DNA of 64,000 nt from Spirochaeta isovalerica (GTDB lineage: Bacteria; Spirochaetota; Spirochaetia; DSM-2461). The DNA is taken from positions 169,202-233,201 of the forward strand of contig NZ_JACHGJ010000008.1 in assembly GCF_014207565.1 (NCBI RefSeq), read 5' to 3'. The notes beneath the pieces were generated by a model. It was not told where the DNA came from. It saw only the letters and a program-made list of their open reading frames with translations, and ran no database searches. Shown piece after piece: positions 1 through 8,230 of the stretch. Each line of letters opens with the position of its first letter. Position 1 is the stretch's first letter. The position numbers were made by a program, and so were the translations under genes.

Positions 1-538
1 CCGCTGTGGACAGTCCCGCCAGAAGATAGGGAATTAGAGAGGGAATATAAATTTGTAAAATTATCCGCCTTTTCGAGACTCTATATATTCTGGCCATTTC
101 AAGAAGCTGGGGATCGACATGGCGGATCCCTTCGATAACATTACCGCTGATCAGGGGAAAAACAACGAGAAAACAGACGAATACCGGTACGTTTTCCGTG
201 CTGAGCCAGATGATGGCCAGGAGTACGATAGAGAGAACCGGCACGGTTTTAATAACTGTGAGAAGAGGTTTTATTAAAGTGAAAAAGAAACGGTTTTCTC
301 CGGCAGCGATCCCGACAACAAGAGCCAGTCCGGCGGAGAGAATAAACCCGAGGGCTCCCCTTTTTACCGTGTACAGAACATGGGAGAGAAAACTCTCCTC
401 CCGCATCAGGTTTACCAGTGCGAAAAAAGCCTTTTCCGGAGAGGGGAGAATAATCTCCGCTCCCAGAACAAGCGAAACGATTTTCCAGAGAATGAGAAGT
501 ACAGCTACTGAAATAAAAGAGAGAAGCTTACTTTTCAA
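1..538 (-). CDS. ABC transporter permease, NitT/TauT type (partial, 3' end off window)
   Basis: This is the membrane subunit of an ABC importer. About 179 codons are visible before the left edge. The reverse-strand translation is rich in membrane helices and ends in an EAA-type loop (ARIYRVSKRRIILQIYIPSL), the site that docks on the ATPase in the SsuC/TauC/ThiX-like permeases. The best start is a TTG at 536-538, which overlaps the last codons and stop of the upstream binding-protein gene by 11 bases and suggests translational coupling. The next internal ATG would lose a membrane helix. The substrate cannot be told from sequence; family members carry nitrate, sulfonates, taurine or pyrimidine precursors. 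The ATPase gene is probably further left. Confidence 0.85.
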   Translation of the reverse strand, partial: MKSKLLSFISVAVLLILWKIVSLVLGAEIILPSPEKAFFALVNLMREESFLSHVLYTVKRGALGFILSAGLALVVGIAAGENRFFFTLIKPLLTVIKTVPVLSIVLLAIIWLSTENVPVFVCFLVVFPLISGNVIEGIRHVDPQLLEMARIYRVSKRRIILQIYIPSLIPYLLAGLSTA

Positions 539-1511
539 TGTAGTACAGGTCGTCTCCCGGAACAGAACCGCCAACAGTAGCGGGATCCATTTCGTATAAT
601 ATGCCGTAATATTGCGTCAGCATATCTCTGGCAGCCTCACCATCGGTGTATTTCAGATTCAAACGCGGTATGGCTTTTTCCGTGACATCCGCCGCCATGG
701 TAAAACCGTTCTCGGTAACCAGCAGAGCGGCTTCGGAGGGGTTTTCTGTAACTCTTTTTATAGAATCCTGATAAGCCTTGAGGAAGCGCTCCACGAATAG
801 GGGATAGCTTTCCAGGATTTCCTCTTTTACGACAAATACAGAAAGGGGATAGGATTCATCTGTCCCCTTCTGATCCATCCACCACTGCTGAAGATCGATG
901 ACGATCTCCGCATCGCTCTTTTCGGTTATCATGGTGATATAAGGCTCGGGAAAAACAGCCGTATCGGCCAATCCGCCGATGACGGCCTTTGCCAGATCGG
1001 GTAATCCGTAACTGAAATCCATATAGAGGTCCTTATCGGCATCGATCCCCTCTCCCGTCAGAAGATAACGGGTCATAAAATCGGGAGTCGCGCCCTTGGC
1101 TCCGTTAAAGAGCGTTTTGCCGACCAGATCCGACGGTTTCCCGATAGACGGATCGCGGCTGACGATATAGAGATTTCCCATTCCGGTCACAGCCGCGACT
1201 TTATATCCCGGAGCTTTGGCATGGAGAAGAGCCGGCATATTGGCGGGAAGAACAGCCATATCGATGCTCTTTTTAGCCAGATCGCCCATAAGGTTTTTCG
1301 GAGCCAGGGCAACCGAGTACTCGACCGAAACTCCCTCGCCGAAATCAGGTTGTTCATCAAAGAGATATATCATCCCTATACCTGTCGGACCGTTCAGAGC
1401 TGTCGCCTTGACGGTAAAGTTTTCGGGATACTCCTCCCGCGCCCCTTTAGCCGTCAGGGGAGAAATAATCAGTGATATAAGTATAAACAGAGTCAGTGTA
1501 TTTTTATTCAT
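528..1511 (-). CDS. ABC transporter substrate-binding protein, NMT1/SsuA-like
   Basis: This 327-residue protein is the periplasmic solute receptor of the importer whose permease follows. Residues 1-22 form a signal peptide with no lipobox cysteine, so it is probably a soluble periplasmic protein. The body follows the NMT1/SsuA/ThiY type-II binding fold: TALNGPTGIGMIYLFDE near the start, VGKTLFNGAKGATPDF in the middle and a FPEPYITM stretch where the substrate-cleft residues lie. It starts at ATG 1511 and has its own promoter upstream (TTGACT-17-TATTCT). It is transcribed away from the parvulin operon. The ligand is unknown; thiamin-precursor, nitrate or sulfonate types are all possible. Confidence 0.87.
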   Translation of the reverse strand: MNKNTLTLFILISLIISPLTAKGAREEYPENFTVKATALNGPTGIGMIYLFDEQPDFGEGVSVEYSVALAPKNLMGDLAKKSIDMAVLPANMPALLHAKAPGYKVAAVTGMGNLYIVSRDPSIGKPSDLVGKTLFNGAKGATPDFMTRYLLTGEGIDADKDLYMDFSYGLPDLAKAVIGGLADTAVFPEPYITMITEKSDAEIVIDLQQWWMDQKGTDESYPLSVFVVKEEILESYPLFVERFLKAYQDSIKRVTENPSEAALLVTENGFTMAADVTEKAIPRLNLKYTDGEAARDMLTQYYGILYEMDPATVGGSVPGDDLYYIEK

Positions 1512-1534
1512 TTTCCTACCTTTCCTATGCCAAC

Positions 1535-1563
1535 AGAATAGGTTTTGTCGCTTCTAAAGTCAA
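1535..1563 (-). promoter_or_regulatory. Sigma-70-like promoter of the ABC importer
   Basis: On the minus strand a -35 box TTGACT (1558-1563) is followed after exactly 17 bases by a -10 box TATTCT (1535-1540). The start codon at 1511 lies about 20 bases downstream, leaving a short leader with a purine-rich ribosome site. Confidence 0.6.
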
Positions 1564-1576
1564 CGGTACATGCGCC

Positions 1577-1605
1577 TTGAGTTATTCCTGATTTCACAAT
1601 ATTAT
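1577..1605 (+). promoter_or_regulatory. Sigma-70-like promoter of the parvulin/DHH/lipoprotein operon
   Basis: On the plus strand a -35 box TTGAGT (1577-1582), a 17-base spacer and a -10 box TATTAT (1600-1605) lie about 35 bases before the parvulin start. An AAGGAG ribosome site follows. The two divergent promoters lie back to back within 70 bases. Confidence 0.6.
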
Positions 1606-1640
1606 GGAAATGAAATTCCCCTCTAACAAGGAGCAGAATC

Positions 1641-1919
1641 ATGGAATGGAGAGCCAGTCATATTCTGGTTAAAGACAGGGCTCTGGCCCAGAACATACTG
1701 CAGCGTCTGAAAAAGGGCGGAGACTTCCGCGCCCTTGCGAAGGAATTTTCCACCTGCCCGAGCAAATCCAAAGGAGGAGATCTGGGATGGTTCGGACCGG
1801 GACAGATGGTTCCCCCTTTTGAAAAAGCTGTGGTCAAGCTATCTCAGGGCCGCATCAGCGATATTGTCCAGACTCAGTTCGGGTTCCATATCATAAAGAA
1901 AACGGGCCAGAGAGGCTGA
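1641..1919 (+). CDS. ppiC: Parvulin-type peptidyl-prolyl isomerase, minimal (Par10-like)
   Basis: A 92-residue single-domain rotamase, the same size as E. coli PpiC/Par10. It isomerises peptidyl-proline bonds and assists folding. The active-site residues of the family are visible: His7 (ASHILVK), Cys39 (FSTCPS), the GGDLGWF loop at 45-51, Met56 and Phe60, and His83 (FGFHIIK). There is no signal peptide or membrane anchor, so it should be cytoplasmic. The ATG at 1641 follows an AAGGAG ribosome site. Its stop overlaps the next start by one base (TGATG), so it is translationally coupled to the DHH phosphoesterase. Confidence 0.93.
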   Translation: MEWRASHILVKDRALAQNILQRLKKGGDFRALAKEFSTCPSKSKGGDLGWFGPGQMVPPFEKAVVKLSQGRISDIVQTQFGFHIIKKTGQRG

Positions 1920-2980
1920 TGCCCCCCTTTGACGATCCTTTAATCCTGATTTCGGGAAACCGTTCGGGAGACCTCGACTCTCTGATAACCTCCTATGTCA
2001 AAGCGGAACTCCTGTCGGCGGCCGGGCAGAGAGGAGAGTTTGCCGTTCTGCGTTATTTTCCGGAAGAGAAATGGAAGCTCCACCGCGACGCCCGCTATCT
2101 CATTGAGCAATGCGGCGGCAACCCCGACATATTCACCGGAGCCGATCAGGCGGCGGCAGCGGCGGCCCATAGACCTGTGAAGATTTATCTCACCGATCAC
2201 AATCAGCCCGAACAGGAAATTCTTCCCTACAGTGAGAATATAGTCGAAATAACGGACCACCACAGAATCTCCGGGAACATGCCGCAGAAAGCCGTGAAAC
2301 GGATCGAAAATACCGGCTCCTGTTCGACTCTTCTGGCGGAAGAGCTCTTTCATGCTCTAGCGGAGAAGCCCGGGCTTTTCAGCCGGGAAAAAATAATATC
2401 TCTCAGTGAAATGCTCTATTTCACCATCCGTATGGACACGGACCATTTGACTGATGAGAAGCAGTATAACCTGAATAAAGACAGAGGGATTCTGGAGAAG
2501 CTGAAAAAAAACGTAAAAAAAGAAGAAGGCTTTCTCCTGGAACTGCATAATAAAAAAGAGGATTTCAGCGGCTTTGCCATAGATGACTATCTTGAAAAGG
2601 ACTACAAGTTCTGGACTTTACCATCCCTCACCTATGGAATGAGTACCATTCACTGTGATATCGATACTTTTTTCGAGCTGTTGAAAGCCGACCAGAGCGC
2701 TGTCGGCTCATTTATGAAAAAGAGAAATCTCCCTGTTCTTTTTCTGATGCATTTTAACAAAGAGCCGATACTTAAAAGAGAATTGACGGTCATCTGTCAG
2801 GATCCCTGCCCTTTCAGAGAGAAACTGATCGATGGGCTGGCATCGTCCGGGCTATTTATCCCCCGGGAACTTCCGGAGAAAGGTCTTATGAGATTTTATC
2901 AAAAGGATCCACACTTTTCCCGGAAAAAGATCCAGCCTTTTCTCGATGACTTGCTTATTAAACTTACTGAGGATAACTAA
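1919..2980 (+). CDS. DHH-family phosphoesterase, Prune/PPX1-like
   Basis: A 353-residue DHH/DHHA2 enzyme that resembles eukaryotic Prune and yeast PPX1 exopolyphosphatase. The metal-binding motifs are GDLDS (Asp18, Asp20), TDHN (Asp93-His94-Asn95) and TDHH (Asp113-His114-His115). The C-terminal part, from about 210, fits a DHHA2 lid domain. Likely activities are hydrolysis of short polyphosphate, pyrophosphate or a nucleotide phosphoester; these cannot be told apart by eye. Manganese-dependent family II pyrophosphatases share the motifs but are usually shorter (about 310). It overlaps the parvulin stop by one base, and its own stop abuts the next ATG. Confidence 0.82.
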   Translation: MPPFDDPLILISGNRSGDLDSLITSYVKAELLSAAGQRGEFAVLRYFPEEKWKLHRDARYLIEQCGGNPDIFTGADQAAAAAAHRPVKIYLTDHNQPEQEILPYSENIVEITDHHRISGNMPQKAVKRIENTGSCSTLLAEELFHALAEKPGLFSREKIISLSEMLYFTIRMDTDHLTDEKQYNLNKDRGILEKLKKNVKKEEGFLLELHNKKEDFSGFAIDDYLEKDYKFWTLPSLTYGMSTIHCDIDTFFELLKADQSAVGSFMKKRNLPVLFLMHFNKEPILKRELTVICQDPCPFREKLIDGLASSGLFIPRELPEKGLMRFYQKDPHFSRKKIQPFLDDLLIKLTEDN

Positions 2981-3979
2981 ATGAAACATGTTTTAAAATT
3001 ATCTCTTGCCGCTTTTTTCGCCGCAATGATTTTATCCTGCGCCACAACAAACAAACCGCCGGAGTTCTCCCCTTTCAGATTGGCATCTTTTGCTGTTTTC
3101 GACAGCGAAGAGACACTCATACAGCAAGTGGATATCACCTATTCGGAGGCAGATAAACCGGCGTCCATTGTCATGACTGACAGCGAGGGGAACGAAGTCG
3201 GCCTCAGATTGATAAGCTACAGCGAAACCGGAAAAGTTTCTTCCATTGAAAACAGCGGGGCTTATACAGCTTACAGCCTGAGCCGATACAATTATGACGA
3301 ATCGGATTATCTCGTTTCCATTGTCACAAGCGATAAAGAGGGAAAGGTTCTCAACCGGGCCGATTATACAAACGATTCCAGGGGCAATCCCGTTGAATGG
3401 ATTTCCAGTACCGGCAGAGCATCACAGGACATTCATTTTCTCGTTGAGTATGACGATAAGGACCGTGTTGTCAAAACAACGGAAGTCGATCCGTCGGGAG
3501 AACCGATTTACTACAGCATTTCGGAATACGACGAAGAGGGAAATGAACTTTCCTATACCATCTACAGCCCGGAAGGATTAATCGATCAGCAGCTGATTAA
3601 CACCTACGCAGAAGGTTTTCTGGTTCAGAGCGATATTCTTGACGAAAAAGGAACGGTTCTCTACAGCACGGTTTACGAGCTGAACGACCGGGGGCAACCG
3701 GTTCTTATAAGCAATTACAACCAGTACGGAGACCGCAGCGACTATACCGAAGTCCTTTATGATGAACAGGGTAATGAAAGGGAAAGAGCCGTCTATAACT
3801 ATGAAAACGATCTCACTGAGAAAACAGTCAAAGAGTACGATGAGCAGGGCAACAATATAAGCCTTATCATCAGCGGCCCCGACGGAACAATATACTCGGC
3901 GACAAGAAACTCCTTTGAAGAAAAGCCTCTTGCCATGGCCGAAGAGGAGTTCAACTCACTGGTTTTCCGCCTCCGTTAA
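2981..3979 (+). CDS. Lipoprotein with YD-like repeats
   Basis: A 332-residue predicted lipoprotein. Residues 1-19 form a signal peptide with the lipobox LSCA, so the mature protein would start at Cys20. The rest is a series of roughly 25-35-residue repeats built on Y-D-E-x-G-N followed by a strand (for example YDEEGNELSYTI, YDEQGNERERAV, YDEQGNNISLII). These resemble RHS/YD or YwqK-type beta repeats and suggest an elongated beta structure at the cell surface or in the periplasm. Function is unknown. The ATG follows the previous stop directly. The stop codon overlaps the stop of the convergent chemoreceptor gene in a shared TTAA. Confidence 0.75.
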   Translation: MKHVLKLSLAAFFAAMILSCATTNKPPEFSPFRLASFAVFDSEETLIQQVDITYSEADKPASIVMTDSEGNEVGLRLISYSETGKVSSIENSGAYTAYSLSRYNYDESDYLVSIVTSDKEGKVLNRADYTNDSRGNPVEWISSTGRASQDIHFLVEYDDKDRVVKTTEVDPSGEPIYYSISEYDEEGNELSYTIYSPEGLIDQQLINTYAEGFLVQSDILDEKGTVLYSTVYELNDRGQPVLISNYNQYGDRSDYTEVLYDEQGNERERAVYNYENDLTEKTVKEYDEQGNNISLIISGPDGTIYSATRNSFEEKPLAMAEEEFNSLVFRLR

Positions 3980-6282
3980 AACTGATCGAAATCGTTATCG
4001 TCCAGAGAAATGACTTCCGAAGGATTAACCGGTTTTATTCCCGTCGAGAACGAACCTTCCGGCGGTTTGGTGAAGAACCTTTTTTCTTCGGAAAGCTTTT
4101 CCTCTTTATTTGATGCCGGTTTGTTAAAACCCGTTTTTTCTCCGCTTTTCAAAGACGAATCAGAGGGCTTTCTTTCCAGGAATGCCTTTTTGTATCCCGT
4201 CCGTCCAGCCGGCCGGCCGGGAAGGGCTTTCGCATGTTCATCTTTTTCCAGTTTGAAACGGTCAACCAGACCTTTGAGCTGAAGGCTCTGACTGGAAAGC
4301 TCTTCCGATGCGGAAGCGGTTTCTTCCGCATTACCCGTATTTTCCTGAGTGATCTTGTCAATCTGATCCAGCCCCCCGGTTGCCTGGGAAATACCATCAT
4401 CCTGGTTTCTGCTGGCGGCGGCTATCTCCTCGAGAATTTCCGATACCCGTCGGGAGCCCTCAACGATTTCCCGAAGCTGTTCCGCTGATTTCTGCACCGC
4501 CGCATATCCATTTTGTATATTCCCGATTGACTCCTCAACCATATCGGAAGTTTCCCTGGCAGCCTGGGCGCTCTTCACTGCAAGATTCCGCACCTCATCG
4601 GCCACGACGGCAAACCCTTTCCCGTATTTCCCGGCCCTGGCCGCTTCCACATTGGCATTGAGGGCGAGAAGATTTATCTGAAAGGCGATATCGTCGATAA
4701 CTTTGACGATTTTCTTTGTCTCATCAGCCCCGCTGTTGATTTTCTCCATAAGGGACACGACACCGGTCATGCTCTCATTCCCTTTTTCCGCATCCATGGT
4801 GGCCTTTTCAGAAATGCTCTTCGCCTGGGAAGCGTTATCGGCATTCTGAGCAGCCTGACCGGAAATCTGATTGACCATGACTGAAACCTCTTCTGTGCTG
4901 CTGGCCTGAGTCGCCGCCCCTTCGGACAGGCTCTGGCTGGCCTGGGCAATCTGCTCGGCTCCGGAGGAAATCTGATCCACAGCCGCAACGACCTGTCCGA
5001 TCAGCTCATTGAGATCTTTTTTCATTTTTCTGAGAGACAAACCCAGACCATCCTGATCGGATAAGGTCGTCACTTCCGCTGTAAGATCTCCTTCGGCGAA
5101 GTGTTCGACGACCATAGCCTTGTCCCGGAATCCCTGGAGAACCCGCCGGAGCGATTCCGCCAGTTCCCCGATTTGATCTTTCTGATCGATATCCAGAGAG
5201 GCTTTCAGATCTCCTGTTGCCACCTGATCGGCAAAAACGACGCATTTAATTATCGGCCTGAGCAAAGATAAAGTCAGTATGACAGCCGTCACAATCGCGA
5301 CGATTACGATTATCAGACTGCTGATTAACAATGTCCGGGATCCGGCTTCAGCTGCATCGAGCATGGCGTCTTCCGTTAAAATGCTGGAGGAGACCGTATC
5401 CACCATTTGATGGAAGTGATCCTGAACCTGAACAAGGGCGCTGTGCGTCTCGGTGGCAAAAATCTCCCTCGACCGGTTCTGCTTGATCATCTCACTGTCA
5501 TGCCAGTCAATCAACTGATTCAAATAGTTGAGAGTCGCTGTCATATCTTCCTCGAGATCCTCGTGAAAGTAGGATAAAGCCTCTTCCTTCTCCCCTTCCT
5601 GAAGATATTGCTCTATGACAGAAGCCCCTTTATGAACCGCTTCATGGGAACTCACGAGACGGGAGATAATGGAGCTTATATGACTATTTTCCGTCGATAG
5701 CTTCCTGACCGCATCCGATGCGTGCCAGATTCCGAGAGCACATTTTTCAGGATCCATCTGTACGGGATTTTCGGTCATCCGGTCATCAGTGATGTAATCC
5801 AGGAGATTGAGTTTCCAGCTGATGTGGTCGAGCTTGCGTTCTCTGAGGTAATTTCCCATTTCAGGATCGACGATCCTGTGAGTCTGTTCAATTTTCAAAA
5901 CACTGTTGTGGAGATCGTCGTGATATGTCTCCAGAGATGTGAGAATGGGAGTCAGGGTCGGGACCAGAAGCTCGGCATCCTGTCTCTCCTGGCTGTTCAG
6001 CCATTGGCCGAATCGGCAATTATCGGGATTGGTTTCGACCGACTCGATGGTTCCCCTATTGTCATTGACATAGAGAGACAGAGCCCCCTGCCAATTGAGA
6101 TGATCGACCTCTTTCTGAATGATCTCCGACTTCAGTTTATTGCCACCGATAACCTGACCTGCATCTTTGACTATCTGCTGAATGAGAAGAATGGATACAA
6201 GGCTCGAGCCGATCAGCATAAGGATAATGGAACCAAAACCGATTGCAAACTTACGCTGAACCTTCACATCTTTCCAGGCCAT
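3976..6282 (-). CDS. Methyl-accepting chemotaxis protein with tandem extracytoplasmic CZB-type domains
   Basis: A 768-residue transmembrane chemoreceptor. TM1 spans about 12-37 and TM2 about 317-342. A HAMP region covers about 343-425, and the signalling hairpin tip (EAARAGKYGKGFAVVADEVR) lies at about 546-565. The sensory part between the TMs holds two chemoreceptor zinc-binding-like units with identical spacing: His61-Cys89-His121-His125 and His153-Cys181-His213-His217, in the motifs HLNW / CRFGQW / HxxxH and HISW / CALGIW / HxxxH. CZB domains sense zinc or hypochlorous acid and are better known as cytoplasmic C-terminal units. The C-terminus (about 690-768) is a charged tail. The gene follows the CheA-like gene with its own 85-base gap and promoter candidates. 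Confidence 0.93.
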   Translation of the reverse strand: MAWKDVKVQRKFAIGFGSIILMLIGSSLVSILLIQQIVKDAGQVIGGNKLKSEIIQKEVDHLNWQGALSLYVNDNRGTIESVETNPDNCRFGQWLNSQERQDAELLVPTLTPILTSLETYHDDLHNSVLKIEQTHRIVDPEMGNYLRERKLDHISWKLNLLDYITDDRMTENPVQMDPEKCALGIWHASDAVRKLSTENSHISSIISRLVSSHEAVHKGASVIEQYLQEGEKEEALSYFHEDLEEDMTATLNYLNQLIDWHDSEMIKQNRSREIFATETHSALVQVQDHFHQMVDTVSSSILTEDAMLDAAEAGSRTLLISSLIIVIVAIVTAVILTLSLLRPIIKCVVFADQVATGDLKASLDIDQKDQIGELAESLRRVLQGFRDKAMVVEHFAEGDLTAEVTTLSDQDGLGLSLRKMKKDLNELIGQVVAAVDQISSGAEQIAQASQSLSEGAATQASSTEEVSVMVNQISGQAAQNADNASQAKSISEKATMDAEKGNESMTGVVSLMEKINSGADETKKIVKVIDDIAFQINLLALNANVEAARAGKYGKGFAVVADEVRNLAVKSAQAARETSDMVEESIGNIQNGYAAVQKSAEQLREIVEGSRRVSEILEEIAAASRNQDDGISQATGGLDQIDKITQENTGNAEETASASEELSSQSLQLKGLVDRFKLEKDEHAKALPGRPAGRTGYKKAFLERKPSDSSLKSGEKTGFNKPASNKEEKLSEEKRFFTKPPEGSFSTGIKPVNPSEVISLDDNDFDQF

Positions 6283-6306
6283 ATTAATCCTCCGGATACA
6301 GTATTG

Positions 6307-6351
6307 ATACTATTTAAGTAATTATAAGAGAATCAATTTAATTTTGCACAA
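6307..6351 (-). promoter_or_regulatory. Candidate promoters of the chemoreceptor gene
   Basis: The gap between the CheA-like gene and the chemoreceptor is AT-rich and holds two overlapping sigma-70-like candidates on the minus strand. One is TTGATT (6331-6336), 18 bases, TAGTAT (6307-6312). The other is TTGTGC (6346-6351), 19 bases, TATAAT (6321-6326). No sigma-28 -10 (GCCGATAA) is present. A GGAGG ribosome site precedes the ATG. Confidence 0.4.
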
Positions 6352-6367
6352 ATAATGACAGAAAAGA

Positions 6368-8230
6368 TCAGATACTGATAATAGAGGGAGAGAGGTAAAG
6401 ACAATCTTCTCCGGAAAGAACAGCCTGGTAGAGAAAGGGCTCCGCTTCTTCATTGAGCCTCAGGTTATCCGAGAGGATTTCCTTCTCCATCAACAGCTCT
6501 TCCGTATAAATCGCGGCTTTAAGACCCAGATAAGTGACAATCAGGACATATCCTCCTTCAGAACCGGCGGAAACCTTGTGAAGCCGGCCCGACTCGGTAA
6601 ATAGCGGGAGCTCCTCTTCCTTGAACCTGTAAAAGAGGAAATCATCTCTGTCTCCGATCAGCGAATGGGCACTGAAAGGCTCAGTGCTTTCCACGTTCCT
6701 GGCGGGAAAGGCCATAGTCCGGCCGCCGCTTCTCATAAGCAGGATTTTTGTCATGACTCGTGATGTAGGGATGACAATCTTATAGGTGACGCCCTTTCCC
6801 TCATCATTGATGAGATGGATTTCACCTTTCAGTTTGTCCTGAATATTGTGAATAACAAGATCGAGACCGACTCCCCGACCTGAAAGAGAATCGGCTTCCT
6901 CCACCGTGGAAAACCCCGGTTTGGCCAGAATGGAAAGGAGATCCCCCTCTCCGCTGTCTTTCAACCCCAGGCGGGAAGCTCTTTCCAGAACGGCTCGGCG
7001 GTTTATGCCCCTGCCATCGTCGCTCAAGGTTATATGTATGCGCTCATCGGCCATTTCCGTATGAATGACCAGAGAACCGGATTCACTCTTTCCGGCTGCC
7101 CGCCTCTCATCGAAGCTTTCCAGTCCGTGATAGACAGCATTACGTATAAGGTGCTGAAGAGTCTCTGAGATTATATCGAAAACTGTCCTGTCCACCGCAC
7201 AGGATTCTCCGCTCATCAACAGCTCCGCCGATTTGCCTGTTTTCCGGCAGAGTTCCTCTACAAACCGGGGAAAACCTTTGAGCAGCGTATTGAGCGGCAC
7301 CATGGTCACATTGAGAAGAACTCTTTCCATCCCTCGGGCCAGCTGATGAAGATCGTCCATTTTGGTCCTGTATGAGGAAAAACGTCCGGTTGCCACTTTC
7401 AGCTGATCGATATAACCGGCCAACTCATCCACCTTCCTCTGTTCGACTCTGATCCACGAACCGGTGGGGTGTGTTTTCCCTTCATCGAAATTGAGATTGA
7501 TAACATCATCTTCCCTTTCCAGATAGGATGCGTAATCCAGCCTTATCAGATCAACTCTGACGATGGAATCGACATTGACGGCCTTATAGATTCCGCTTAC
7601 ATCGAGATCAGTCGTAATATAGGCAGTGAATCTGGTAAAATCAGCCTGTCTGTCGTCCATGGGCGGGTCTGTGGTAATGACATTTACCGAAAGCTCCAGG
7701 TTATTCATAAGCAGATAAGCCCTGGCATAAAGCATCTGGGGAAACTCGTCGAGATGACAGATTATCCTGTACAGTTTCTCGCCTCTCCTCGAAGCTTCAG
7801 AGAGCAGCTCCTTTTCAAAGGGGGAAAAGAGGTCTCTTTTCCGAACGGGCCTTTCTTCTTCTGATTGTTCCTCCCGCTCCGATGAAAACTCTATCAACGG
7901 CGGAAGCTCCTCTTCCATAAGCCTGTCGAGTTCACGGTTCATTATGGAAACGGCTTTCATTATCTTCTCTATTGTCTCTTCATCTGTTTCTGCGCCCTTC
8001 CGATAGCTGTCGAAGAGTGATTCGAGGGAATGGGCAAGAGATTCGAGAGTGGTCATTTCCAGAAAGGCGGCTCCCGATTTCAGAGAATGCATATACCGGA
8101 ATATGCGATCGATCAGGTGCCGGTTATAGGGGTCGTTCTTCCACTCATCAAGATCCCGGAGAAGAGACCCCATGATCTCTTCGGCATTGCGAAGAAATTC
8201 GTCGGTATGAGCTGTTGCGCTATCCATCAA
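6368..8230 (-). CDS. cheA: CheA-like chemotaxis histidine kinase
   Basis: A 620-residue CheA-family kinase. The N-terminal HPt domain carries the phosphate acceptor His48 (RYMHSLKSG). A P2-like/linker region follows (about 140-235), then the dimerisation helices (about 265-330). The ATPase domain has an N box HLIRNAVYHG (Asn364), a G1 box DDGRGI (403-408) and a G2 box GRGVGLD (451-457), and a CheW-like regulatory domain follows from about 490. In the N box the Asp usual in CheA (RNxxDHG) is Tyr367. It is shorter than typical CheA (about 650-750). The start overlaps the J-domain gene by 4 bases. No cheY, cheB or cheR lies nearby, so this may be a specialised signalling kinase rather than the main chemotaxis CheA. 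Confidence 0.88.
   Translation of the reverse strand: MMDSATAHTDEFLRNAEEIMGSLLRDLDEWKNDPYNRHLIDRIFRYMHSLKSGAAFLEMTTLESLAHSLESLFDSYRKGAETDEETIEKIMKAVSIMNRELDRLMEEELPPLIEFSSEREEQSEEERPVRKRDLFSPFEKELLSEASRRGEKLYRIICHLDEFPQMLYARAYLLMNNLELSVNVITTDPPMDDRQADFTRFTAYITTDLDVSGIYKAVNVDSIVRVDLIRLDYASYLEREDDVINLNFDEGKTHPTGSWIRVEQRKVDELAGYIDQLKVATGRFSSYRTKMDDLHQLARGMERVLLNVTMVPLNTLLKGFPRFVEELCRKTGKSAELLMSGESCAVDRTVFDIISETLQHLIRNAVYHGLESFDERRAAGKSESGSLVIHTEMADERIHITLSDDGRGINRRAVLERASRLGLKDSGEGDLLSILAKPGFSTVEEADSLSGRGVGLDLVIHNIQDKLKGEIHLINDEGKGVTYKIVIPTSRVMTKILLMRSGGRTMAFPARNVESTEPFSAHSLIGDRDDFLFYRFKEEELPLFTESGRLHKVSAGSEGGYVLIVTYLGLKAAIYTEELLMEKEILSDNLRLNEEAEPFLYQAVLSGEDCLYLSPSIISI

Noticed and set aside
1..527. 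Plus-strand frame of 133 codons at 198-599
   Set aside because: It is antisense to the ABC permease, whose minus-strand reading shows membrane helices and an EAA loop.
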